A stretch of DNA of 64,000 nucleotides from Portunus trituberculatus (GCF_017591435.1 NC_059268.1:15540184-15604183); one strand, 5' to 3'. Numbered from the stretch's first letter, positions 11,174 to 23,028 are shown. The notes: a model not told the origin generated them from the letters alone. Numbers and translations are program-made.

Positions 11174-12759
11174 ATAACCAAGTACGCAGTCATCCCACCA
11201 GGAGGAGGCAGGACACGCGGGCAGCAACGTGAGGATTCCCGCCCTCCTCGCTCACCGTTGCTTCTACTTAGTGTTCGACCTTGAAGCGACTTACCCTCGC
11301 CACCGCCTCCCCTGAAGGAAGAAGCCCAGCCACCGCCCCTCTCGCCACAGTGAAACGTGCTTCCCAGATCCGTAGACTGCACATTTGCAATCTACATCCA
11401 TTCTTCTGAGACGTATCAATGTACTTAGGTTTTTCTGTAAAGGTGCTCACCGTTTAGTGTAAGTAATTAGGAGGTAGCACTGTATATAATCTCTGAATGT
11501 ATAAAAGGACAGTAAAAAATGGTTATGAATTGATGAATAATTAGGGTAATCTCATTTGAGTGCGTGTAAAACCGTGACGTATTCTTGAGGGAGTGGCAGG
11601 GACGTTATTTTATCTTCCTTTATTATATTTTGTTAGAGTGTTGGCGCGGCAGGGTGTCGGGCGTGGCTGTGGCGCGGCGCGGTAAAGTGGTGGTGGCCCC
11701 AGGCACGGGTGGAGGGTAAGGATAATAACACCCATGTATTCTGTATACACGAACTACAGAGGGTGCGATGACTGGCTGGCTGTGAGGCGCGGCAGGGAGG
11801 GGAGGGTGGCAGAGGGAGGCTATGGGGAGTAAGGGATGGAAAGTGGCAGGGTGCTGGGATATGAAGCTGGCAGGGGAGAATGGTAGTACAAAATATAAGG
11901 ATACTGACTGGAGTGTGTCACATGTGTTGCATGAAGGGTACTGGGAGTGGAAATTGGCAGAGGAGTGACAGGGAAGTCTGTTGAGGCCGACATAGGAGGA
12001 TATAGATATGTGAAGACTTGCATGGGAGAGTCTATCATGGCAGGGGTATTGACAGTGAAAGGTGACAGATAGAATGTGAGGAGTGGAGGCTGGCAGGAGG
12101 TGGCCGCGGAGTTGATGGTGAGGCAGAACGGAAGGCCTTTTTTTTCCTATTCTCCTCCCTCATCCCCCACCTCCCTACCTCTCTCTCGCTCTCTGTTTAC
12201 ATTTCCTAGTGTCGAGGTTACGCTGGGTCGCCTACGTGCACTATCCAGCAGGGACTTTCCGTTCACTATCTTCCGGGAACGAGTCTTAGCTTATGTCACC
12301 AGCTGTGACCACTACAATTACTACTGGTACCACTACATCTGCCATTATTACCAAAACTATCACAAATTACTCAGGCTAACATGATGAGTCTTACGTAGGG
12401 CAACAATCTATCCATAGCTCCTCAAATGTGAGTTTACCGAAGCCAGACTGGTTAACTGGAGAAAGTAATGAAGTATCCGTAGAGTTTCATGACATTCCAG
12501 TCACTTCCTGTCACACCTACTTGTCGTAGACTTTCGACGCTTCCCCTTCCCTTCACTAGATCTAGCTGCTCCCGTCCCTTCATCCATTCTAAAGCTTCAC
12601 GTTTATCGTAGCCTAAACAGGCTGCAACAAGTCCATGACAGGCTTGGGACCATGTATGAGGAAGTGGTCCTGCCGTGACTGACATCACCACCAGTGCTGA
12701 TGACTTCTCATATTTGTCTTGTAAGGTTTACACCATACACATTTTTAAAGTTCATGAAT

Positions 12760-12765
12760 TTTATT
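12760..12765 (-). promoter_or_regulatory. candidate polyadenylation signal AATAAA of the kinase gene
   Basis: The minus strand carries AATAAA about 455 bases after the kinase stop codon, followed by T-rich sequence on the minus strand. No other downstream gene is seen, so a 3' UTR of roughly 450-480 nt is plausible. Position and motif only; transcript ends are not known. Confidence 0.45.
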
Positions 12766-13219
12766 TGCGCTATTTTTTCCTTTTTTACAAAAAATATTCT
12801 TGTATAAACATTTAATACAAAAAATTGGGTTGCATTGATGGCATCAATACCTGACAAGTCAGGCAAATCTTAATTGCATACAATATGTACAATATAACTT
12901 AATATAAATATAACTTTAAATTACATTACTTACAACTTCTCTTAGAGAAAATAGAATGACATTGGCCAGACCAGAGGCAGGCAATGTATTTGAGGCTTTG
13001 GTGAGATTAGCGTGCACTAGGCACCGGGGAGAAGGGGGTTGGAGGGAGGGGGGTAGCACCGTTCAGGACAAGCCTGAGGGCGCCGCCCCGACACCTGGGA
13101 GACGGGGCCCGGGGCGGAGCTGCGAGGTATGGCGACCAGCGCCTTTTGGGCGGGAGATACAACTAAGAAGAGGTTGGGGGACTGACGAGGACATCAGCAC
13201 ACTACCCTCCTCCCGGCCG

Positions 13220-13647
13220 TCAAAACTCTGACTCTGACTCCCGAGAGGCGTCGCTGCCCGTGGAGTGCTTGTCCAAGGAGGAGGCGTCGCTATCAAGGTG
13301 AGAGTCAGATAGGAGGTCCATGTGGGGTCCTAGTGAGCCGCCCATGCATCCGATGAGTCCAGCACCGGAGTCCTTGGGGCCCATTAACCACGGGTGTTGT
13401 AGGATCTGCTCAAGGGATGGCCTGTCCTCAGGCTGGTGGCTCAGGCACAGGCGGATGAGGTCCATGCAGTCCTCAGAGATGGGAATTCTAAACGTTACTC
13501 TGGCGGCCAGGATCTGGAAGTCCTGTGCGAAGGGAATGTCGCCGCAGACCATGTCATAAAGGAGAATGCCAAGGGACCATACGGTGGCGGGCCCAGCGAG
13601 GTACTGGTTGTGCTGGAGCCACTCAGGTGGAGCGTACACCTTGGTAC
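13220..13647 (-). CDS. PIM-like kinase terminal coding exon 4 (C-lobe, acidic tail)
   Basis: The acceptor is CCGCTTGTTGCAG. The exon encodes the PPEW region, WSLGILLYDMVCGDIPF, the HPWL end of the kinase fold, then a glycine-rich linker and a Ser/Asp/Glu-rich tail ending ESESEF before TGA (13222-13220). Confidence 0.95.
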
Positions 13648-15943
13648 CTGCAACAAGCGGAGAAGAGATGGTCAGTATTGATAAACAGTGAAGGTTAACG
13701 TCTGAGGTTGCAGTTACAAGATGACTTAACACCTGCATTGCTGGTGATATGAATAGATGAGCTTTATTCGTGTTACATGCTAAGTCTGGCAAGTTTATAA
13801 AAGGGAAGTAGGGTGGTGACGACAGCGGTGGGTCGCGTGAGCTAGCGTCTGGCTCGGCGCCACAATAACCCGACTCCCGGCGCCGCTCCGACCCGCCACT
13901 ATGCCACCGACCCCCAAAGTGACGTCCGTGACGCGGACTCACCCTTTACAAACACATGTTTAGCAAAGGTAACAATAACAAGCCTCGAAACTCACCTCCA
14001 TCAAAGTCTGTGTAGATGTGATCCTTGAGGAAAGCTCCAGAGCCAAAGTCAATGAGCTTCAGGACCTTCCTCCCTTGTCTATCTGTGGTGATAAGGAGAT
14101 TCTCGTCCTTGATGTCTCTGTGGATGACCCCTGCAGCGTGACACTGACGCACGATGTCCACCACCTGGCGGAAGAGGTAGCGCGCCTCGGGCTCCGGGAC
14201 GGCCTTCCGCTCGGTGATGTAATCAAACAGGTCCTTCACTGCCTCAGGACGCTCCATTACGATGATGAAGCAATCAGCGAGTTCGAAATAGGCGATGAGC
14301 TTGATCACGCCAGGGATGTGAGCCGCCTTACTGAGCAGGCAGATCTCGAGAGGAACTTTCTCACCCTTAATCTGTTGAGGAAGAAAAACAACCATAAGAA
14401 ACAATGCAAAACAAGATCAGCTTAAGTCTACGAGCCGTGCCCAATACCAAACGCAAGACACGGGTGTGGTATTCCTGTTCTAGCAAGGATCCAAAAGTTT
14501 ATTTCAGGAAGCCGTATCCGGCTACTTTCACTTGGCAACTGGCACGAGTTTGACTAGTGTTTGGCAACTGAGTCCCCACAGCCACACACAAGTTTTCCCT
14601 GACCCACCCACAGCAACTCACCGCAATCAAACGGAAAAAAGTTATAGCTTATATTTGGCAAGAAACTCTTTCGCATTCACGTGCAGAAGAAAACCAATGC
14701 AGCAATAGTAGGCACTGTTCAGTATGTCAAGAGTTAAATTGCATAGAACTGGGAAGCCCGGACGTGCCTGGAAGTGGGTTTTACCCGTCCCTTCTCTTCC
14801 CCTTCTTCATTCCCCCTCAACCTGTCTGGTCACCATGCACTGGCCACTCCCGCCAAACACTTCACACTTGATATGCATAAATAAAATACCTAGCATGCAT
14901 TATCCTAACAACTGTTTCCACACCAGTAACTAAGGGGCAAGTTTCATGGCGCGTGGCAACTGACAGGGCGCCACCGAGTCCTTGGTAATCAGCCTCCAGG
15001 CAGCGCTTGACCCCTGCACCGCCGCCCTCCCTTCCCACCTGTCGCCACATTCAACGTACCCTAAACAGCCTCTACCAACACAACTATACTGTAACATGTA
15101 CCAAACATCACACTCCGGGCCTGACTCTGTGCGAATCCTTCCACTTATGAAATGACTGTTTGATGTGCGAAAGTAAAGTTGCGCAAGCCAGACACTGGAC
15201 ACAGGCTGCTGGTGCTGCTGTTGCTATCACCTTTATCTTATCCCCAGCAGCTGAACCCGCCCTTCCCACCAATACAATACTGATCACCAAACACTGCCCT
15301 AAAACTTGCCTTTCAGATCCCGCACGTTACACAAGCACTAGTACACCACTTTCTAAGTCACATTTGACTGGAACCACACTGAACCTCTGATATGAGTTTA
15401 TATGTGGTGAGTAACTGCATAACCTGACACTTATGAAAAACAACCTCCACGTCACAACCACACCAACAAGACACAAGTCGACGTACCTTTCCCCATGAAG
15501 CCACTTTATTCTTGGCCACTTGTTTGATGGCGACTGGAAGGTTGTCCTTCACCCTGACGCCAGAATAGACTCTGCCGAAGCCTCCTTCACCCAACACACC
15601 GTCCACGGTGTACTGACGATCGAAGGGCAGCTGCGAGGAGTAGTGGTGATGGTGATGGTGGTGGTGGTGGTGGTGATGAATGTAATGGTCACGGATTGGC
15701 ATGGCCACTGCAAAGAGGAAATGAATAGGTTAGTATTTGGATTAACACACTTACTCCTATGTTCCACTTCAGTCAGATATTGCAGGATCAACAACACTGG
15801 TCACAGCCAAAGTCCAGTCGACACCAACCTTGTTTGACCTTTTCTTGCGGAATGCCCATCACTGGGCCTGAGTTCAGGTAGTTATTCACTGTATTGATCA
15901 CTTTGAACATGTTTTCTACAGTTGTTGCCACTGTCGTGGACAT
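13220..15943 (-). CDS. PIM-family serine/threonine protein kinase, 4 coding exons
   Basis: The coding exons on the minus strand are 15943-15829, 15707-15487, 14371-13996 and 13647-13220, totalling 1140 nt or 379 residues plus TGA. All introns are GT-AG. The first ATG after an in-frame TAA (16085-16087) is used. Visible kinase motifs are the glycine loop LGEGGFGRV (about 77-85), VAIK with Lys100, the alpha-C Glu121, the hinge ERPE with Pro154, HRDIKDEN (196-203), DFG (220-222) and PPEW (244-247). The proline hinge, ITER, DFGSGA and WSLGILLYDMVCGDIPF are PIM hallmarks. PIM kinases are constitutively active, mostly cytoplasmic and nuclear survival and growth kinases; that role here is inferred. 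Residues 49-60 are twelve histidines. The tail (~350-379) is rich in Ser, Asp and Glu. One extra glycine (DFDGGTKVY) occurs at the exon 3/4 junction compared with vertebrate PIMs. The exact vertebrate paralogue (1, 2 or 3) cannot be assigned. Confidence 0.93.
13996..14371 (-). CDS. PIM-like kinase coding exon 3 (hinge, HRD, DFG)
   Basis: The acceptor is CTTCCTCAACAG and the donor GGAG|GTGAGT is near consensus. The exon encodes residues 113-237 plus the first base of codon 238, from the alpha-C helix through the hinge and catalytic loop to the end of the activation segment YTDFDG. Intron 3 is 348 bp. Confidence 0.95.
15487..15707 (-). CDS. PIM-like kinase coding exon 2 (His run, glycine loop, VAIK)
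   Basis: The acceptor is a pyrimidine tract ending TTTGCAG. The donor AAG|GTACGT is strong. The exon encodes residues 39-112: the 12-His run, the PIM-type start of the N-lobe, the glycine-rich loop and the ATP-anchoring lysine. Intron 1 is only 121 bp; intron 2 is 1115 bp. Confidence 0.93.
15829..15943 (-). CDS. PIM-like kinase coding exon 1
   Basis: The exon begins MSTTVATTVENMF and encodes residues 1-38 plus one base of codon 39. The donor reads CAAG|GTTGGT, a moderate match to consensus. The segment has no kinase motif and would form an N-terminal extension. The ATG has G at -3, and no other ATG lies between it and the upstream in-frame stop. Confidence 0.85.
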
Positions 15944-16081
15944 CACCTGCTCGAAGTAAATCCAAGTATCGCGCAAGGGATATCTTGCTGGGATCAACGA
16001 CTGACAAGAGCGACTGAACGGAGGAGCAACGCACAACTCCGTGGTCGCCGTAGTACTATTAACGTTCGTGAGCGGAGGAAG

Positions 16082-16091
16082 CTTTTATGGC
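16082..16091 (-). promoter_or_regulatory. TATA-like box upstream of the kinase ATG
   Basis: The minus strand reads CCATAAAAGC about 140 bases before the start codon. Two initiator-like TCAGTC motifs follow at about 16003-16018, which is further than the usual 30 bases, so the pairing is uncertain. The motif GGCGGAGTGTT next to this box recurs around 16275-16286. Confidence 0.25.
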
Positions 16092-17877
16092 GGAGTGTTC
16101 CCTCACCAAAACACAGCTAATAGTATTAGCGCCATTTTTTATTTTCATATTATTCATTACACTATAGTTTATAATGTTCTGTTTAGATATTAGAAAGCGT
16201 CAAATGTATGTTTAGAACTCATGACAGCGTGTGAAACTTATAAATTCCACGTCCAGACGAGGGACTACTTCCTCTGGCGGAGTGTTACTGTCTAGATGGG
16301 GTGCGACGCGCGCTTTGTCGTGACGTCACTCTGGTATTCAATACAAACGCAAGGTTGCATACGCATACACTCACGTTCATGCGAGTTGGTTTCTGTGAAT
16401 GCTCAAAAACATCAATTGTTTATTGAATTGAACTAGTCTCCTTGGGCATCATGGGGGTCATCGGAGTATTGGAGCGACTATGTCCCTATAGTGGACGGCA
16501 AGGAATGCGGGCGACGTGGGCAATCCGTTAGCCGTGACGACGGAGGGCAAAATCCACTCTGACAATCCAACCTTCCCTTCACCAGTACATGCCAACTTGT
16601 ACATCTTCCTGCGGCCTTCCTTAACAGTACCTATCAGGGCACGGGCATATCTGTATCTCACGAGTCAGTGAGGCACTATGTGGGCGGCGCCTCGCGTTGC
16701 CGTAAGCCGTTATGCGGAACCCGCCGCTGCAGGCGCCACCCGGCGACGCCCACGGCGCGGCACTCCTGCCGCTGACATTTCGCCGCCTGGAATCCGGACG
16801 GATGTGGCTAAAACATTGAGCGTCCCAGAGTCCGGCGGCGGGCGGGGCGGGAGGCGGCTGCCGCTGCATTCGGACCCAGCCTTATCGACCTGCCTGCGAG
16901 CATCTGCTGAGATTAGGGGCTCGGAGGTGCGTGTGTGTGAGGATGTGAGGGAGAGGTTGAGTACCATATGTGCCCACTACAACAAGAAGCACAAACTTTG
17001 CTTGAATGTGTGAGCGTGACTGTCCCTAAGACATGACCTTCCTTCACTTCTCCCACTTTCACTCCACCTCTAGTGTCATGAGAGGGCAGCACTCCCCTCA
17101 TTACTGCCCCTCCTTGCCTCCGCCCGCAGGACCTCTCGTCTGTCGTCGGATGAACACTCCTTCCTCAGATGCGACAAGTTGGGGATGGGGTCCGAGTGAA
17201 CGAGCTGCGGGGGGCGAGGGTACGTGAGGCGTCTCGGTGGTGGATGCTGAGGATAGGGAGATGGGGGTGGGGTAAGGGCGAGGACCTGACCCACCGCCGT
17301 CTGGGGTTTGGTGTGGGGTCTGAGACCACGTGGTCGGTTAGTCCTCGGAGGTCTGCACAGTGCGCCCTAATTCCTCCCATTCAGGACCTTTAGACGGCGA
17401 ACCCTCCCTCTTGTTACCAGGCAGGGAGCGGACGGCCTGCTCCTCTTCCTTCCCCTCATCCACGTTTCCCGCCCTACTCTGTTTCTCCACTCGGGCGTCT
17501 CCGTCAGTGTTCTCAACCTATTTCACTTCCCACTCCTGTTCCTTCACCTTCAGGGTATGAATGACTCGCCCTGAAGTGGGAGAGACCAGATTGGATGTCT
17601 TTGGGATTTCCGAAAGTAAAAACAGGTGCACACGTTTATTATTCCCAGAGAGATATTTCCCCGAGTATCGTATGGACAGCCTTTCCAGCCCGCCGTGCAT
17701 TCCTCAAACTAATGATATTTCCTCCACCCAGCAATGCAGTCCCATCTTCGTCATCCACGTCTTTGCCTCCCATAACATTGCACATCGCAGGTCACCTCAC
17801 TTACCATCGCATCATTCAGCGTAACATCCTATTTTGATTTCGATCCATACCTGAACGGGAGCTGATAACTGATAACT
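16092..17877. other. kinase upstream region and GC-rich DNA
   Basis: Long dinucleotide tracts are absent. 16260-17560 is GC-rich with many CpGs, including the TGACGTCA site. Open frames on both strands (e.g. 16678-17013) have no recognisable domain. This could contain promoter or distal regulatory DNA of the kinase. Confidence 0.4.
16321..16328. promoter_or_regulatory. palindromic CRE-type site TGACGTCA upstream of the kinase
   Basis: A perfect TGACGTCA lies about 380 bases before the kinase ATG in a GC-rich stretch. This octamer is the classic CREB/ATF binding site. Use by this gene is inference. The same octamer also occurs at 17877-17884 and 37704-37711, so chance is possible. Confidence 0.3.
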
Positions 17878-17882
17878 GACGT

Positions 17883-17885
<3 letters not shown>

Positions 17886-17934
<49 letters not shown>
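17886..17934 (+). repeat. (GA)n
   Basis: 49-bp GA tract, 2 bases after a TGACGTCA octamer (17877-17884). Confidence 0.98.
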
Positions 17935-17937
<3 letters not shown>

Positions 17938-18155
17938 CAAAAACAAAAAAACATTACGGTGACTCTTAAAGGGAAGCTTTCCGAGATGTGGCTGAGTGTA
18001 TGAGGGTTTCCCGCCAACACGACTGAGAGCCTCACGGGCTGTGCTGCCATCTGTTGGCTCCCGCGCGCCATACTCCACCTCCGCCCCGCCACCACCTGTG
18101 ATGTAACGTGCAAACCAGGGAAGTTTGAAGGTGATGCTGAGTATACATTGATTAG

Positions 18156-18158
<3 letters not shown>

Positions 18159-18205
<47 letters not shown>

Positions 18206-18211
18206 TTAATT

Positions 18212-18293
<82 letters not shown>
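18159..18293 (+). repeat. (CT)n and (GT)n pair
   Basis: CT at 18159-18201, then GT at 18214-18293 (80 bp). Confidence 0.98.
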
Positions 18294-18295
<2 letters not shown>

Positions 18296-18352
18296 CTCGG
18301 GCCATGTGGATTTAATCAGATTACTAAACGGAAATTACTAAGGATTTGTTTT

Positions 18353-18400
18353 TGTTGTTGTTGTTGCTGCTGCTGCTGCTGCTGCTGTTGTTGCTGTTGT

Positions 18401-18445
<45 letters not shown>
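18353..18445 (+). repeat. compound (TTG/CTG)n-(GA)n
   Basis: TTG and CTG units to 18403, then a 42-bp GA tract. Confidence 0.97.
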
Positions 18446-18448
<3 letters not shown>

Positions 18449-18548
18449 ATTAGAGTTAATTGAAGATAGTGAAGTTGATACACATTTTTCCAATTAAAAG
18501 AAAAGAAAGGAAAACGAAAATGACATCTCAGATTTGCATACCTAATCC

Positions 18549-18655
<107 letters not shown>

Positions 18656-19151
18656 TAGACAGTGGTGATCACCTTGTATTCAACACCTGATCACACACAT
18701 AATATTCAATCCCTCATATGTAACAACAACTTATGTCCATACTCTATTTTTTCACTACCTTATTAACAATAAAAGCAAGATACACGGTAAACATTAAACT
18801 TCCCAATCCACCGAACATTATTATCATTATTAAAAAAAGCAACACTCCTCGTCTCCTATCCCCGTTTTGTTTGTGTTCTGTGTACTCTCGTCTCTTGCCT
18901 CAGAGTCGCTTTACTGGAAGCTACCATGTCCCTGGCTGGCTCCTTTCGCTCCGCCACCCTCCCTACCATCCCCCCCAGGACTCCTTGCTCCGAGACCGAA
19001 GCCACCACGTGGAGTCTGAACTCAATATTAGGCGAGGCCGGACCCTGAAACTAGGTCATGGCAAGTATCCTGCGATCCAGCTGCTGCTTTGTTCGTCTGC
19101 CTGCCCGCCAGTCTGTCTGTCGGTGTGTGTCTGTTGATGTATGTAATGTTA

Positions 19152-19157
<6 letters not shown>

Positions 19158-19241
<84 letters not shown>
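19158..19241 (+). repeat. (CT)n, 84 bp
   Basis: Perfect CT tract. Confidence 0.98.
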
Positions 19242-19242
<1 letters not shown>

Positions 19243-19588
19243 AAACATATTGTAAATAAAAACACGCACACGATGATCCCTTTAATCCAAACATAAACAC
19301 ATATACACGTGCGTGAGAATGCGCGAGCCGAGTGTCCTTTAAACACCATCTGGAAGACGAAAAAAAAAAGGGACATTTGCAAAGGAAGAAAAGAGAAACA
19401 GAGAGATGAAGATATTTCATTCAAGGCAAGATGCTTCGATCCCTTAACATTTGATCCGAGACAACACACACGCACACATCTGCGCTGGAAGCTACACTCC
19501 TATCAACCATTCAGTCAGACAACACCGAAGGAAATATAGCGGCCCATTAAAAAGGAATTGGATTCTCTATGCTGGCTATGCCCTCCAG

Positions 19589-19747
19589 CACTCAAACGCC
19601 CCTGGTAAGCCTAACACACATGACGAAGGGGAGCTTGAGCCTGGAGGTAGCAGCAGGAGGAGGAGGGGATGAGGAGGAGGAGGAGGAGACAGGAGGCAAA
19701 GGCAGTCGTCTGAGTCTGGGAGGAACAGATGCTACACGTGGTGCTCG
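19589..19747 (+). other. candidate internal exon, acidic and glycine-rich
   Basis: A possible acceptor (CTATGCCCTCCAG) opens a frame through an acidic run (GGGGDEEEEEE) to SRLSLGGTDATRGA, ending at GGTAAGT. The acidic run comes from a GGA microsatellite, so coding status is doubtful. No known family is recognised. Confidence 0.15.
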
Positions 19748-20094
19748 GTAAGTCGCTTAGCAACAAGTTCCCTCCACCTCGTCTGATGTGGGAGTGGTCG
19801 ACAGTGGCCCGCCCTCCCATGTCCACGGGGGGAAGGGAGGCAGGTGGTGACGGTGGTGCTGGTGGCTGCGTAGGGGAAAAGGAAGGTAAGGAGAGCTTGG
19901 AGGAGGACCAGGAGGATGATGGATTGTTGGATTCTGGCGCCGCAACAACAGGGTCATATGGCCTCGAGAAGAATGAGGACGAGGAGGGAGAAAAGAAACG
20001 GGAGGGGAGGAAGATGAGAAAAGGCAAAGAGGCAGGCAAGCAGGCAGACAGGCTGAGACTGTATAGGAGGGAGTGGCCGTGTAGAGGTAGTAAC

Positions 20095-20097
<3 letters not shown>

Positions 20098-20142
<45 letters not shown>
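20098..20142 (+). repeat. (GT)n
   Basis: 45-bp GT tract. Confidence 0.97.
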
Positions 20143-20146
<4 letters not shown>

Positions 20147-20224
20147 AATGTGTAGGATGTGGTTACTGGAAATATGAATCAAATGAATAATAAATCTTTA
20201 AAGAGCCCGACAACTGTGTGTTTA

Positions 20225-20227
<3 letters not shown>

Positions 20228-20273
<46 letters not shown>
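20228..20273 (+). repeat. (CT)n
   Basis: 46-bp CT tract. Confidence 0.97.
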
Positions 20274-20276
<3 letters not shown>

Positions 20277-20616
20277 ACCCCTATGCATGTCCCCAACCTA
20301 GAGTACGTCCCAGTAGGGCCCTAATAAATATCCCTAGGGAACGAACGCAGGCACGCACTCACACACACGCACGCACGCACGCATAGGCCGTATATGGTCA
20401 CCCAGCAACAGTGAGGTACAAACGCGGGTGTGGGGGCAGGAGGAAGGCGAGGGAGGGGTGATTGTAGGGACAGGGAGGAAGAGATGGAGGAGGAGGAGGA
20501 GGAGGAGGGGAAGGCACCCAAACACCCGTATGTCTTTCCTCACACCACCAGTTGTCGAGGGAGAGAACGCCCTCTCCCTCCCTCTTCTCTCCCTCTTTTT
20601 CCTTCCTTCCTTCCTC

Positions 20617-20619
<3 letters not shown>

Positions 20620-20690
<71 letters not shown>
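20620..20690 (+). repeat. (CT)n
   Basis: 71-bp CT tract within a longer pyrimidine-rich stretch (20570-20800). A (GGA)n stretch lies at 20478-20505. Confidence 0.97.
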
Positions 20691-20694
<4 letters not shown>

Positions 20695-20956
20695 TCCATC
20701 TCTCTCCCTCCCTCCCCCCAGTCTGTCTCTCTCTCCCTCAGTTTGCGATTTTTTTTCTCTCTCCCCTGTTTCATATTTCCTATCCCTCCCTCACCCTCGT
20801 GTTTTTCCTCCCCTGGTTTGCACTTCTGATTTCCGCATGTAAATTATCACAACATCTACCTGGCTACTTTTCTGCCACCTTTTAAAACTCACCCCAGTTC
20901 CTCTCTGTATCGTCCACCTTTTTGCCTCCGCTTGACACCTCAGATCCCCACCCCCC

Positions 20957-20959
<3 letters not shown>

Positions 20960-21002
<43 letters not shown>
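20960..21002 (+). repeat. (CT)n
   Basis: 43-bp CT tract. Confidence 0.97.
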
Positions 21003-21004
<2 letters not shown>

Positions 21005-22064
21005 TTTACTTTTCTTTCTTGTAAGCTATATACATTTTTTTTCATTATATTCGTTTATTAGCTAAGTTTTCAGTAATTACATGTATTTTTTGTCTGTGTG
21101 CGTGTTAATACATACTGCGTTCTACATGCTAATTTTAAAATCAAGAGTCTGTACCTCAAGACATAAATCACCGAACTAAACGCTGTCTACTTCCTCAAAC
21201 CCTCCCTTTAAAAGTAACGATAAGGCGACAGAAGCGTACCGCCAAATCTCAAGGTTAATGACCGACGCAAAGCACTAAACACGTGTAAGGTTCAGTTTAG
21301 CAATACACACAGTGAGTGGCCAAGAACGCGTCTCTTTGATTTAACAGGTGCAGCAATTTCTTCAAAACGCCGCTGAGGAACCTTGACGAGGGCTGGATGC
21401 ACCACGCGGCGAGTTACTTCCAAGCCCATTCTTCCTTCCAGACCTACAGCGGACACGTGGGAGGCAGTCATGGCGGGAAAGGACCGCCTGTGGGGGACTG
21501 TTGGGGCTGGGATCTTCGGGAGGGGGACGGGGGAGGATCGGGTGGAATGGCCGCTGGGGAATGAGGGAGAGGAATGGACAGGGGAGGCAGTGAGGGACTG
21601 GGGGTGGATTGTAGGGGAGAGGCCTCTCGTAGATCGCACAGCTCGCCTTTCCGCCCCGCCCCGAAACATACCCGACGTGTCCGCCTGGTTGGAGCGTCTA
21701 GACACGCGGGCTCTGGAGGTCAAAAGCCCCACCGCCGACTCGAAATAGAACGCGCCACGTGGTATGTTCGTTAAAAGGAGGAGGGGGGGAGGGGTTGAGG
21801 AGAAGAAGGAGGGAGGAGAGGAATTAGAGGATGGAGGAGACGTTTAGAGAGGTGTACGGTGAGAAGAGAGGCTTGTCTAACGTGGTGAGAGGATAGAGAT
21901 GCAGGGAGACTGGAGGCTGGAGGAGCGATGCGGAAGAGGGGAGCCTGGAGACTTGAAGAAGAGAAGGCTGGAGAGAGCTGGAGGAGAAAGAGTAGAGGAG
22001 GAGGAGGAGGAAAGGAGGAGATTTCAGTGAATGGATAGGAAGTGCGAAACCCATAAAGTACAGT
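21003..22064. other. unique and GC-rich DNA
   Basis: Contains the unrecognised ORF at 21470 and a purine-rich GGAGGA stretch (21775-22020). No gene is supported. Confidence 0.45.
21470..21748 (+). other. unrecognised ORF in GC-rich DNA
   Basis: ATGGCG with G at -3 opens about 92 codons (start MAGKDRLWGTVGAG) rich in Trp, Gly and Glu and free of microsatellite. The opposite strand is also open (to 21292), so the openness may only reflect GC content. No homology is recognised. Confidence 0.15.
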
Positions 22065-22128
<64 letters not shown>

Positions 22129-22168
22129 GATTAATGACGTGCTATGATAGTGACAGCGAAGTTTTACG

Positions 22169-22233
<65 letters not shown>
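22065..22233 (+). repeat. inverted pair (AC)n ... (GT)n
   Basis: 60 bp of AC (22065-22124), 48 bp of spacer, then 61 bp of GT (22173-22233). The tracts are complementary and could form a long hairpin. Confidence 0.98.
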
Positions 22234-22235
<2 letters not shown>

Positions 22236-22976
22236 CGTGCGTGCGTACGGGCAGGAACACACTAGAGTAGGCCTCGGCGTTTTTGAAAGAGGAAGGCCTA
22301 AGAAGGTATGCTAAAAGAGGCCTATACACGGGTCAATGATCTCGCCCCAAAACCACGCTAGGAGACTGACGGGCGTTCTTTTCCTGGCGGGGACACCGAG
22401 AGGCTCATTCACTCGGCGTGTTCCTTCAAGACACCGAACACTCTTTTCCTCACCCATCCCAGCGCTTTATTTTTGAAGAACCAAGTGGCATATTTCTCAA
22501 CCTTCCCCGCCTCTAATCCTGTCATCCACATTTCTATTCATCATTTCCATCAAGGGTTCTATTCCTGCAGGAGACTTAGCTCTTCTCTTCACACCTCTCC
22601 AGGCCTTTTCTGTTCCATGGACGTCACTTTTACTGTTTCCTTGTTTCTTCCTCTTTTCTATTCACACTTCTCGTCTTTCCCCGTGTCATGTATTCAAGGT
22701 TTTAATTTCACCTCATATTCTTTCTCTCTCTGATTCGTATTCCTCTTTAGCTCACCTCTCTCTCTCTCTCTCTCTCTGGACCTTACAATTTTTCTCTCAT
22801 TCTTACTCTTTTCTAATTCCTCCTCCTTCCTCCTCCTCACCTTTTTCTCCTGCACAAAACACTAATGACACGGCGCGTGCTAAGTACAAGACATAAAACG
22901 CACCACCTAAAAAGAGAAAAAAAGACAGAGAGAGAGAGAAAAAAGCATTTCTAACCCCAACAAAAAGTAGTGGAGG

Positions 22977-22978
<2 letters not shown>

Positions 22979-23025
<47 letters not shown>
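22979..23025 (+). repeat. (GA)n
   Basis: 47-bp GA tract. Confidence 0.97.

Positions 23026-23028
<3 letters not shown>

Larger units (their letters stand above)
9524..12755. other. purine-biased intergenic DNA
   Basis: Apart from the listed repeats, this is GGT-, GGA- and GTG-rich on the plus strand (e.g. 9230-9900, 11640-12110), with no convincing gene. A small stretch at 11640-11730 is GC-rich. Confidence 0.5.

Noticed and set aside
13320..14425. Plus-strand frames opposite the kinase exons
   Set aside because: Antisense shadows of conserved kinase codons, with no own domain or splice logic.
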